From assembly GCA_016584305.1 (NCBI GenBank), contig JACEEZ010004843.1, forward strand, positions 63,501 through 127,500: a stretch of 64,000 nt of DNA, in the 5' to 3' direction. The first letter of the stretch is position 1, and each line of letters opens with the position of its first letter. The notes below the pieces were generated by a model that did no database searches, was not told the origin of the DNA, and worked only from the letters and a program-made list of their open reading frames with translations. The position numbers were made by a program, and so were the translations under genes. This document shows positions 24,320 through 34,828 of the stretch, piece by piece. This DNA comes from Chionoecetes opilio (taxonomy: Eukaryota > Arthropoda > Malacostraca > Decapoda > Majidae).

Positions 24320-25320
24320 CACTGGCAATAGATGAAAAGGAAGAATAAAAGCAATTTCATTATTGGACACAAAAATTTTTGCTTGTCCCAAAACACGGAA
24401 ACTTGTTTGACATTGGTAACGTAACCTGACCTAACTGGGGAGCTGCGCCCCCCAGAACCCCAGCTCGTTCACTATCCTAACCTGGACATTGGTTAACTGG
24501 CCAAAATAACCTAACCTAACTGTTCAGGCTATTGCTAGTATTTAATCCCTGAATGCAGAAACACGGATATAAGATAATTAAATCTATAGGTTATAATCGA
24601 CGAGAACTGCGCGGTCGCTACCACCATTACCACTTACGTTTTCTATACCGTACGTATTATTTTTTGCTCAGTATACTGTACAGTATTAATCCACTTCTGC
24701 ATAACCTTCGAAACTTATATACTGCACATATTGTAGAAATTATATACATAGTTGTCTAATACGCATACAGACACACTCCCCTTCCAGAGGCCCCCCAAAG
24801 CTTTAGGAGGTTAAGTTAAGGTTCGGTTAGGTTCATAATCTCGCCGGGGGGTCGAAGGGGGCGGAGATCTTATATAAGCTGTGAATACGGGTGATCTGGT
24901 CTGCAGTCAACTGTGGCTCAGGCCCCATATCCAACTGAGCGAAAACACTTTCCCAAAATGTTTTGGTGACGTTTTGGGTAATCGAGCCGGGAGTGACGAT
25001 AAGATGCAATATGTCCTGGTCACTGCCCATTAATGACTAATGATTTGAAAAACTGCAAGCAGGAAGTCAAGGCCATGCGTGAGATCCCAGATACCTTTTT
25101 TTTTCAATCATTCCTCATAGGAAGCGCCAGGAGGGAATTAAAAAAAAATTGTCAAGGAGCGTGATGGATGCAAGACACCGCCAACTTCTTTGTCTTCCAC
25201 TGTATAAATTGGGTTGCTGTAATATCAAGATCAATAACTGGAACTGTCGCCGAAAATAGGAACACTCGCCGATGTCGGCGACAGTTCCAGGTACCAATGA
25301 ACAAATATGTCAGAGGTTAT
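24320..25320. repeat. Dispersed repeat debris
   Basis: This includes the AATAGATGAAAAGGAAGAATAAA module at 24327, the GTAACGTAACC plus CCTAACC module at 24415-24530, and GGCGACAGTTCCAGGTACC at 25278-25296 (also at 22554-22571). A 65-codon minus ORF at 25030-24833 has no recognisable domain. Confidence 0.55.
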
Positions 25321-25860
25321 GTTAGGAGAGGTTGGAGTAGAAGAATGGAGTGAGATGTGAGACAGCAGATGGAGTACCTGCTGGGGTTGTGTGCTGAGTG
25401 GAGGAATGACAATTGTGTGTCTGAGAGTTTAAAAGAATTCTTGAAGACCACGTATGAGAGAATGAGAGACAAGGGTCCCCTCAGTTATGGGTATGAATGT
25501 GATGCTGGCAGAGGAAGGAGGGGAAACTGGAACCCTTGTTTTGCTTTTCTCCAAACAGGTTACGTGTATGGGAGAACGCCGGACCAAAGGCTTCACCGAC
25601 AGCTTCTGGGTGGCTCCCAACTCGTGTTCAAATTCATTTAAAAATATTAACTATTTGAATGAATAACTCAATAGTTGTAAAAAGACAGGAATAATAAGAT
25701 TTAGTATGATGAATCAATGAATGGGTGGACTGGTGGGTGGACTAAGGATGAAAAGTAATGATGCAGGAGGCAAGAACTGTCACAGGATTGAGGAAATACA
25801 CTGAGAGAATGATGGGATAAAGATGTAAAACCAGCAATTGACGATAGGTAAGGTAAAGAT
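25321..25860. other. Unassigned stretch with an unrecognised 94-codon ORF
   Basis: The forward ORF 25357-25641 contains no recognisable motif. Its richness in Arg/Gly and lack of splice context argue against a real gene. Nothing else is seen here. Confidence 0.3.
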
Positions 25861-25864
25861 GGGG

Positions 25865-26115
25865 GCATACGTTATGCTGCACGTGGCCTCGGTGCTAATC
25901 TCCGTGGCATTAGCCCTTGAGTCTGCTCTGGTGGGTGAGAACCCGTTACCCCGGGACACTGGGCTAGTGAGACACTCTGCGGGTTTACCACAATTACCTT
26001 CCCCAGGTACCCATTTATCGACCATCCCCGAAAGGAAGGATGATCAACTTGCCCTGGCCCGGATTCGAACCAAGGCCCACAGATTCGTAGCTAGGCACGC
26101 AGAGATAAACTTTTG
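25865..26115 (-). mobile_element. tRNA-related SINE
   Basis: On the minus strand the B-box GGTTCGAATCC (26071-26061) sits 30-40 bases downstream of a GTGCCTAGCTACGAATCTGT head, a recurrent arrangement in crustacean SINEs. The remaining 190 bp form the SINE body. The acceptor stem is not intact, so it is not called a tRNA gene. Confidence 0.5.
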
Positions 26116-26339
26116 GAAGGGTATTATTTAGGCTATGGTACAAGAGCTGTTCAGAAGAATGATTGCTAAATATGGTGGCGTCGTGCCACTGCCTTCACTC
26201 GTCGTATCTTTCAGGTCGCCACTCCCTTTTCTCTGTTCTTTTCTCCTTCAAGCTTACCACACAGAGATCATACACAGAGCATATTTTACCAACATAAAAA
26301 AAATACATATATATACTGTAGTGTATATACATATATAGT

Positions 26340-27470
26340 ATAAACAAAAGGACAACTTACCTCTGGGTGAAGAGGATATAAGAAACTCACAAAATTAAGA
26401 ACAATAATAATCTTTTACTGAGAGCCTTGTTTGATAATTTGTGTGTGTAATCTATTTGATTATCGGGATGAATATTGTATTGAATGGATAGCATCATATA
26501 GACTAAACAAAACAAATCCATAGAATTAGACCCATAATACATTTTCTGCACTCACACTGTGTCGGGATTAAAATACCATATAGTCATGAGTGGTTGAAGG
26601 GATGTCTCGTGCAACACTCTGAGGTGGTTCAGTCATACAGAAAGGATGGCAGAAAGTGAGATGACCAAGAGTTTATATAAGAGTGTAGTAGATGCAGTGA
26701 GTAGTACTATAAAGGATGACTCCCTGTTAAATGGGAGGACATAGTGGGGGCAAGAAGAGAACGAGAGGGTTAGAGCATGCAAGGACAGAGTAATACCAGA
26801 GAACTGTAACTCGTAAATGCCAGTGGTCGCTGGCAGTTTTAACTCAAAGGTTGGTCTACTGTGTTTTTCCTCCACGACTCGCATTTTCTTCAATCAATTT
26901 CGCGATAAATATTGATGCACTGAATACCAAAAAATAAAGTTCTTCTGTTGTTCTACTAATTGTATGGATGACAAGCATTACGATTGAACGTTTTAGGATA
27001 GCAATTTAATGCAAATTACTCGCCTCTAGTATGAAAGCTTAATATATTTTTTACATGTATATTGTAGCATGTTTTATTGGGGGCAATGTTCTCACTGTTT
27101 TCTAAGACAGTACTGCTGCGTCTGGCAAATGCTTGTCAAAATACAATAAGCAATACTTTGAAGGAAAAAAAAAGAATATAAAATGCCGAAATAGTTCTGT
27201 GGGCTGCGACCAGGTAGGTTATGAATGTGGAGGCGGCATGCCGCGCTTTGTGGCGGGGAGATTGAATAAAAACATTGCGACTTCACGCGTAGACTCATTG
27301 CACTTCCAGGCTTTCTATCTAATTGATACACTAAAATATGACTGCCTAGGTAGTTAACTTCTAGACATTAGTTATTGACTATATAATATCATAGAGTAAC
27401 ATTTCCATCGCCTCAACTATAACCTTCTTGGTTATTTGGTTATATACATGTTTTACAGAATCAGGGGGGA
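26340..27470. other. Unannotated AT-rich sequence
   Basis: No domain-bearing ORF, RNA gene or clear repeat was recognised. Short ORFs at 26633-26893 and 27092-27357 look random. Confidence 0.35.
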
Positions 27471-27479
27471 GATGCTGAG

Positions 27480-28520
27480 AAGTGCCTTAGAGGTAAGGCG
27501 AAAAGAGCGCCTTACCCATCTTCAAGGCGCTTTTGTAACGGCCCGGCTAAGGCACCGGCTCAGGCCTATGTACAGTCAATATTTCACTGCCTTTACACCT
27601 CCAAGGCGTGGGCCGAGAATCCTACTAGCCAATCACGTTGCCTGTCTGAGCGCTGTTTAGGCAGCTTCGACCAATCACAAGGCTTGAACACTTCTCCGCT
27701 GAGACAAGAATGTTTGTCCCTCCCTCCCTCACACCAAGTACTAAGGCAAGGATGCAATGCTAGCCCCGCAGCCCGCCGAAAATCTGTTTGTCACAAGCTT
27801 GATGTTCATCCCAGGTTTTGACAACCTAGATATTTTTGCATTGGGACGTGCCACATACCATAAGCGGAAAACTGTGCTGATTCCGAGTGAAAATTTAATG
27901 CAAGCAAAATTACAGGAATAAGGAGGAGTTGAATAAAAAAAGGTGAAAGAAAAAAAAAGGTTTATACACTTTCATTTTGCTCTCATTATAGGTATAGTTT
28001 ACTGCAATTTATATACATTCATAATAAGCACTAATGTCTCGTGAAAATGATGGTATGTTCAGTTGTCCTAAATATCATCTGGTAGTATGATAATACCGTG
28101 TAATAGTACAACATTTTAGTGCGGGCGGAGCACCCTCGGTGACACTTGTCTTAGTCGCTTCGCCCGCCGCCCGCCCGCCCAACCAACCAACCCACAACAT
28201 TTCTATCGCCAGCATTTGACACCCTAGTGCCACATTTAGTCTTCCACGGTCGATTCATACACACCTTGTAACATTATTATTACGTAAACACCAATTGTTA
28301 TATTGTATGAACTGAAACAAAGCTGTATTTGCCTTATAAACAGAAGATGAATGTCCGTCAAAGGCCAACAGCAGCTCACTAAGGCATGGTCAGACCATGC
28401 CTTAGTTTTCAGCATCTTTAGCGGTTCCACTAAGGCGCCATTCTTGACCGAGCATAGCGGTGGGAGGGCAGTTTGCCTTACCACAGGTGCCCTAGTGGAT
28501 AGTGCCATACCCTCGAGATA
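27480..28520. repeat. Probable non-autonomous element rich in AAGGCGC motifs
   Basis: GCCTTA/TAAGGC words recur at both sides (27483-27560 and 28377-28500). A perfect 13-bp palindrome CTAAGGCATGGTC with a one-base spacer lies at 28379-28405. The block ATTTTTGCATTGGGACGTGCC near 27830 resembles 17950-17970 in the hAT-like element, suggesting a shared internal sequence. Ends are not defined. Confidence 0.4.
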
Positions 28521-28869
28521 GTTCTTCTTAGGAACGGGCATCAGAGATAGTAGTAGTATAGTTGTTCAGAGTAATTGAATCACAGTAGGGCTGAGGAAAG
28601 CAGCGGCAGTCACAAAACATTATACTGTGATACCTTGGAACTCTTAACATAATTATTTTCAGGAGGCAGTTCGAATTCCAAAGCAAATTTTTAATTACCA
28701 AATTTACCCTAATTTGGTAATGAAAAACACCAAATGGCAACTCCGAATGCCACGCTGTTCGAATTCCAAAAAAATGTTCGAATTCTGGAGCTAAATATCT
28801 ATTAGAGATAAGGGGCATTTGAGTTCCAAGTTCCGAACATGTATCGATTCTGGAGCAATACTCCAAAAA

Positions 28870-29310
28870 AAATTTGAATTCATATTTAAGGCATTACCAG
28901 TGTCACTAACTTTCATCATGCATCTTAAAGACATGTGACCTAAGTAGAGACCACATTAACCGAATTTATACATATTTAAGCATTATTACCCATGATGTGC
29001 AAATTTTATGCATGACAGTCTATAAATTACAAGTCTCCTAAGCTTAAAATTAAGAATCTGCTGAAAAACTTAAGTGAACTGGGACATGAAAAAAACATTA
29101 GTGATCATATAATTTTATCAAACATGTACAATAAATTTTAGATCTGTATATGTACTACAAAATAATTACTGGCTGTATATAGGATATGTGCAAATGCACC
29201 ATTATCCTATATACAACAATTATACTTTTTTATAATAATAACTTTAATTATAATCTTTTTAATTAAATTTTGGGGGTATTACAGTAAGCTCTTATGTACA
29301 GCGAGCTTCT
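28870..29310. other. AT-rich unassigned sequence
   Basis: Very AT-rich with no ORF or recognised repeat. A short palindrome with arms GTATATAGGATA/TATCCTATATAC lies near 29174-29215. Confidence 0.35.
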
Positions 29311-29319
29311 GTTGCATCC

Positions 29320-29375
29320 ACTTTATATCACAACATCTAGTTTATATTAAAACATCTAGTTAATATCACAACATC
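29320..29375. repeat. Three-copy tandem repeat, about 20 bp
   Basis: ACTTTATATCACAACATCTA, GTTTATATTAAAACATCTA and GTTAATATCACAACATCC follow one another directly. Confidence 0.8.
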
Positions 29376-29674
29376 CTTAGTGGGCTGTGGTTAACCGGCC
29401 TGTGACCAGTGTGGCAATGGACAAGAGTTGTAGCTACTCGATTCATTGCTTGGTTGATTCACTTCCGAGCGATTCACCAGAAGACAGACATGCACACTGG
29501 TGGCCATCCTCCTCACTTCTGTTTGAGTTTCCTAGAGGGCAGGAATAATGTATGTGAATTTTGTATCCTTCAATTTCTCCTGAAAATATAACTTCGATGA
29601 GCTTGCCCTTATTATACTGTGACAGAATACAAAATCAGTACACCAAGTGGTCGACTTACGACCGTGAGTGGTTA

Positions 29675-29765
29675 CGGCCTGTAGGGAGCGACTACTAAAG
29701 CCCGTATGGTAGGCCCTGGAGGGCTGTGGTTGTTGGCCCTCACCCGTGGTGGCGCAGGCAGAATG
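29675..29765 (-). mobile_element. SINE tail fragment
   Basis: The reverse complement (TGCCTGCGCCACCACGGG then GAGGGCCAAC and GCCCTC) matches the 3' body of the SINE at 29850-30163, in the opposite orientation. Confidence 0.6.
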
Positions 29766-29849
29766 ATAATATGTGTAATGATATTATAATAATTTTTAAG
29801 TCATATTTTATCAACATTTTCATTGTTCATTATTGTTATAACCATTGTA

Positions 29850-30163
29850 TCACCGAGTTTGATCCCCGATGAGAACCAAATTCTTTCTGCACCGTCGAGT
29901 GGCCTAAGAAGACCCACATGCTACCCATTAACTCTACCTTCGATTGCAAGTGCATCGGAGGACACAGGGGGCGGCACGAGTCTCTAATCACACGAGTCAC
30001 TATAAAAATCCTGCCTGCGCCACCACGGGGGAGGGCCAACCAACACAGCCCTCAAGTGAACCTTCAGAGACTACCATCCGAGCCCTGGGTCACCACTGCC
30101 TACTCTAACATAGGCACACTCCTATAGGCACAAATGAGAAAAAAAAAAAAAAAAAAAAAAGCA
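29850..30163 (+). mobile_element. 5'-truncated tRNA-derived SINE with poly(A) tail
   Basis: It starts at the B-box region (GAGTTTGATCCCCGATGAG) and shares the body TTTCTGCACCGTCGAGTGGC, GTGCATCGGAGGACACAGGG and CCTGCCTGCGCCACCACG with the fuller copy at 53590-53870. It ends in about 22 A residues at 30142-30161. Confidence 0.75.
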
Positions 30164-30219
30164 TTTACCGCCGGTCGGAAAGTCTAACGGTCATAAGTCG
30201 GCGAATAGTTGTATATTAA

Positions 30220-31019
30220 TTAAACCAAGAATGTGTTTATTTTTATCTTAAAACATACTCTGAAAATCACCATGAAGACCTCAGCTGAATAAAAAAGGCC
30301 ATCTGATGGGGTGAAACAGCAGGTCAGGGAGAACAAAAGGTCAACCAGTATTTGCAGAGTAGAGTATAGAAGGTGGAACATACAAGAATAGATATATTAT
30401 AGAAAAAGATCTAATTTGGAAAGAAGTGGACAATGTGAGGAGTGTAGGTTAGCATGTAGTGCCGACCGGGGTAACCCAGACCAATTCTTTTCAGACCACC
30501 TTCTTTGCTTTGATATATAAATAAAAGTATAACAATTTTGAATATCTCATGTAGTAAAACAACCATTTTAACATTTCTAGTATCAATATGAATAAATATC
30601 TATATGTAACAGAATTGAGGTACCCAAAAAGAAAATTAGTATAATGTCAACAAAATATAGTTGCAGCAATTTTTTTTTTACAAAATCAGCTGATTTGGAG
30701 AACTTTTGTGTGACTTAAAGATGAGACGGAGTATCCCCTAGTAAATAAGTGTATACAGAGTGCTTTTCCTCTACTTTAACATGAAAATATCAGAAATGCT
30801 CTATCTTGTCTCATTTTCTTATGATCAATGCTCAGTTTCGGTCCATATTTACCACGGTGACTAAAACACTCGCGGGGTAAATCGGACCAGTGTAATGTAC
30901 CCTACACGCCATAACACGGTGAGGATTAACTGCTTATTTACACTAGTTTCTTCTGTTTCAGATTGTTGCATGCTAATGTGGAATTCGTTTAAGGGTGCTG
31001 GTATATAAATCAAGCAACA
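30220..31019. other. Presumed 5' flank of the pogo-like element
   Basis: AT-rich sequence with no ORF. The motif GTGCCGACCGGGGTAACCCA near 30461 could be an outer end of the pogo-like element, but I found no mirrored copy downstream. Confidence 0.3.
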
Positions 31020-32102
31020 ATGCCGAGAAATTATAAAAGAAAAACTAACATAGACCTAGAAAAAGAGGAAAGGTTAAAAGATGCGATAAAGGGTGTGAAA
31101 AACAAGCTACATTCTATAAATAAAGCAGCAAAAATATACAGAGTGAGCAAAACAACACTTTTAAGGCACTTAAAATATAATGATGATGAGAAAAGTGATC
31201 TGAGTGAAGTCAGTGACCTGGAACTCAAACGAGTGCGTGTTGGTCATCCTTTCAGCCTCCCCAGAGAATGTGAGGAACAGCTTGCAGAATGTTTGCTAGG
31301 GATGGAGAATTGGGGATTTGGAGTTACTCCAAGTGAGATCTGTGACTATGTGAAGGACTATGTAACAAAAGAAAAGGAGGAAAAAGGTAGGTCCAGTGAA
31401 TACATAAATAAGTATTGTAGATTCGTGGACAATAGGCCAGGGGAAGATTGGGTTTATTATTTTCTGAGAAGATACCATCTCTCGACAAAAAAGGCTTCTG
31501 CTCTGAAAAAAAGCAAGAAGAGTGCAGCCAGCGACTCTTAAATTATCTACAGTTCTTATGATCTGTTAAAAAGTAAATGCAGGAGACTCGGGATATCAGA
31601 CAGACCAGAGTGCATTTGGAATGCAGATGAGATGAGCTGGTTCACTGATGCCTCACGAACAAAAGTGGTGTCGCCGGTAGGACAGAGGGCAGCCAGGACG
31701 ACAGCCACATCAGGAAGGGAGTGTTTGACTGTGATGGCAGCTGTATCAGCACCAGCAGAGGTCCTTCCATCAAGTGATAGTTTTTAAGAGCGAAAACTTT
31801 CAGTCCAGTTGGGTGTCAAAGCATGTGGACCCAAATACCATGTACGCTGTGTCAGAGAAATGGGTGGACGACCTCCCAAGTAATGTGTGTGGCAATGGGT
31901 CATCACGAGCAATGAATTTCTCGGAGAAATTCAGAAGAGAGAAGGACATAAAAAGAAAATGCAGAAGAAAGGTCGTGAAAAGAGGAAGATTCTTGAAGAA
32001 GAGAATGAAGTTGATGCTAAGGAAAAAGCTTTAATTTCCAACAGTGACAGTGATGAAGAGACAGTAAAAGAGAATACACAAAAGAAAATGGTCAGAGACT
32101 AG
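31020..32102 (+). pseudogene. Pogo/Tigger-like transposase, frameshifted and internally deleted
   Basis: The forward ORF 31020-31541 (173 codons) opens MPRNYKRKT and has a psq-type helix-turn-helix (KAAKIYRVSKTTLLRHLK, residues about 38-55). A CENP-B/Tc5-like DNA-binding segment follows (GFGVTPSEICDYVKDYV and GEDWVYYFLRRY). In another frame at about 31600-31770 the start of the DDE domain is visible (ECIWNADEMSWF, where the D of NADE is the first catalytic acidic residue). After a further shift, 31774-31870 continues the domain, and 31887-32102 carries the Lys/Glu-rich C-terminus. The rest of the DDE core is missing, so the copy cannot encode an active enzyme. Confidence 0.75.
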
Positions 32103-32298
32103 GGAAGCGAGTCATAGATGTTATGGCACGGATAGAAATGGTAAAACTAATTACAGACTAGTTACAGAACTTTAGAGGGTATGTAACAGAAGAAAACTAA
32201 GTATCAGAAACACAAGTGACGAGATTCAATAAGGAAAGGGATAGGGGGTGCCGATTTAATCTTAAATGATATTAGAAAACGTGGAAAGGTTTTGGTAT

Positions 32299-32778
32299 CT
32301 ACCGTAGATAACAGTATAATCGCCAGCTGCAATAAAGTCGCCAGCCGCTATATATTATGAATTATAGCATCACTACTGATTTGTATGTGCCACTGCAGAT
32401 GATACACAGTAGTTTAAATCATGACTATAATCTACCCTGTTTCAGCTTTGTTTTATGCTTTGTATCTGCTAGTATATACGGTTTCAAATTTTGCTACTAG
32501 TTTTTTTTCACGCTATGACGGCGGCGGCGGGAGGATACTCAGAACATAAACACTAATTGGCGACCTTATTGTTGGTCGGCACTCTGGTGATATTTTTGTA
32601 ATTTGTTCATTTATAGCCATAATATGACACCGATGAAGACACAAAATGACACACTCTCCAGATAGCCCCTTTTAACTTGACTGAAATCATGGATGTAGAA
32701 ATGTAAGTATTAACGCCACCAGACGTCTGTAAACAGAAACAAACTTTGTCCTGGCGACTTTAGTGTTATCTACGGTAG
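32299..32778. mobile_element. Inverted-repeat element of the CTACCGT family
   Basis: The ends CTACCGTAGATAACA and TGTTATCTACGGTAG are mirrored. Internal blocks (AATTATAGCATCACTACTGA, TTTGTATGTGCCACTG) are shared with the smaller element at 1573-1821. There is no ORF. It is about 480 bp against 249 bp for its relative. Confidence 0.8.
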
Positions 32779-32969
32779 GGGTGAATTTTGAGTGATGGGG
32801 TCTATGAGGGCAGAGATGAGCCATAGGGTGGGTGAAGGAGCTAGGGGTTTTTGGAACATGGAGAGGGGTTTGGAGTAAGCGATCTATCTTTGGAAGTAAA
32901 AATGGGATAATTTGAGGGAAATGTGAGGTAAAGAGCTAGAGATGGGAAGAGAAAACCTTCAGGGGGGAA

Positions 32970-33595
32970 ATGCATGTATGGGATAGTGAGTTGTTATGTA
33001 TGGGATAGTGAGTAGTTATGTAGTTATGTATGGGATAGTGAGTTGTTATGTATGGGATAGTGAGTTTATGTATGGGATAGTGAGTTGTTATGTATGGGAT
33101 AGTGAGTTGTTATGTATGGGATAGTGAGTTGTTATGTATGGGATAGTGAGTGTTATGTATGGGATAGTGAGTAGTTATGTATGGGATAGTGAGTAGTTAT
33201 GTATGGGATAGTGAGTTGTTATGTAGTTGTTATGTATGGAATAGTGAGTTGTTATGTATGGGATAGTGAGTTGTTAAGTATGGGATAGAGTTGTTATGTA
33301 TGGGATAGTGAGTTATGTAATGTATGGGATAGTGAGTTGTTATGTATGGGATAGCGAGTTGTTAAGTATGGGATAGTGAGTTGTTATGTAATGTATGGGA
33401 TAGTGAGTTGTTAAGTATGGGATAGTGAGTTATGTAATGTATGGGATAGTGAGTTGTTATGTAATGTATGGGATAGTGAGTTGTTATGTAGTTGTTAAGT
33501 ATGGGATAGTGAGTTGTTATGTATGGGATAGTGAGTTGTTATGTATGGGATAGCGAGTTGTTATGTATGGGATAGCGAGTTGTTATGTATACGTG
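32970..33595. repeat. Minisatellite, TATGGGATAGTGAG units
   Basis: About 28 copies of a core TATGGGATAGTGAGT joined by variable TGTTATG, AGTTATG or TATGTAATG linkers, giving mostly 22-bp but also 16-33-bp periods. Variants GATAGCGAG and TTAAGTATGG recur in blocks, showing local duplication of higher-order units. Confidence 0.95.
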
Positions 33596-33849
33596 TTCAC
33601 CAATACCAGTGGGATTCGTTTTAGTTACTAATAAATTACTGTATGTGCAGATGCTGTTCCCTGAAAATCCTTAGGTCACCAAATATGGTACTACTACTGT
33701 AAGGTTTTGCATTTGGAGTGTTTTGATTTGCCAACACTAAAGAGGTTGGTGTTATGTAATTGGTCGTGTCATCTCATGTATCCACTAATGATATATAGTA
33801 ATGAGGTAATATTGATGATGCACCTTAATCAATGAGTTGAGTGAGGGTG

Positions 33850-33985
33850 GGGGGAGCAGCAATCGGGCGAGGGCCAACCATCATGACTCTTTCAGAACGT
33901 GCAAGGCCAACCACCTAAACCCTCAAGGAAAAACATAATAGCCTACAGGCGCTATAAGCTTAAACGTAAAAAAAAAAAAAAAAAA
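33850..33985 (+). mobile_element. SINE-like 3' fragment with poly(A)
   Basis: GGCGAGGGCCAACCA and ACCCTCAAGG resemble the 3' body of the SINE at 29850-30163, and the stretch ends in an A-rich tract of about 19 bases. The middle is rearranged. Confidence 0.4.
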
Positions 33986-34828
33986 TAAAGATGTGTGAGT
34001 GGCAGGTGGTGGTGAGAGTGGTGGTAGTGGCAGTGGCAGGTAGTGGTGGTGGAAAGTGGTGAGAGTGGCAGCACAAAGTAGAAGTGGCACTACGTTACCA
34101 ATACTCACTTCACCTAAACACTTTACTACTGAAAAGATTATAAAAAGATTAAACTTGCTATTAGTTCACATATACCATACTTCATCTCATGATATCTGAC
34201 TGATTGAAAAAAATTAATTTAAAACCACCAAGTAAGCAAAAAAGGGTCGACTCTCTGAGGGCTCTGGTACCAATTAAAGTTTTTCTATTTGTTTTAGATA
34301 TTTGCAGTTGAAGAGCTATCTTTCGAATCAATAACCGTATTTTTGAGCGTCTACGACACATTATAAGATAGAAAAAAGTAGAAACTTTAAACTAGAACAT
34401 AATGAAGATAACAAAATGCAGTATGATGTCGAACTAAGTGAGAAAAATGAATGTGTAAAAATATTTGAGATACATAAAAATTCAATTGAAGTAAGATTTT
34501 CAAATTTCGCTTCAATATAAATGAGGGTTGAGTAAAGTTTAAGTTGGTGAAATTGTTTAGATTTGTAAATGATTCCATATGTTTTTCAGCAGTCTTCTTT
34601 TTGTTATCTGCCACCCTATATGTTTGGGAGAGTCAGTTAAATGAAAAAAAATACAAAATTAACCTAACATCCCCAAGCTGAAAAAAAGAGGGAATGAGAG
34701 ACAAGCCTTCATGTGGTTAGTTTTAAAATCAGTTTCAAAATCAAAATGAATGAGTATATAAAAAAAAAGTATATATATATGTCAAACCTTCTGGTGATCC
34801 GTTTGTCTGAGGCCTCTGCTGTGTAGAA
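33986..34828. other. Sequence downstream of HPDL
   Basis: This begins with a GGT/GTG-rich low-complexity stretch (33990-34070) and then AT-rich sequence with no ORF of interest. It probably includes the HPDL 3' UTR at its right end. No poly(A) site was assigned. Confidence 0.35.

Larger units (their letters stand above)
29638..30215. mobile_element. Tigger-like inverted-repeat element containing SINEs
   Basis: TCGACTTACGACCGT near 29650 is mirrored by ACGGTCATAAGTCGGCGA near 30188-30206. TCGACTTACGA-type ends are seen in Tigger/pogo elements. Two SINE copies in opposite orientation occupy most of the interior. Exact ends and target duplication are unclear. Confidence 0.45.

Noticed and set aside
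24833..25030. 65-codon minus ORF as a real exon
   Set aside because: It reads like protein in places but has no known motif, and lies within repeat debris; not enough support.
26061..26071. tRNA gene on the minus strand
   Set aside because: Only the B-box match is convincing; no acceptor stem or anticodon arm could be traced.
32970..33595. CRISPR-like array
   Set aside because: Units are contiguous with variable linkers rather than unique spacers, and the genome is eukaryotic.
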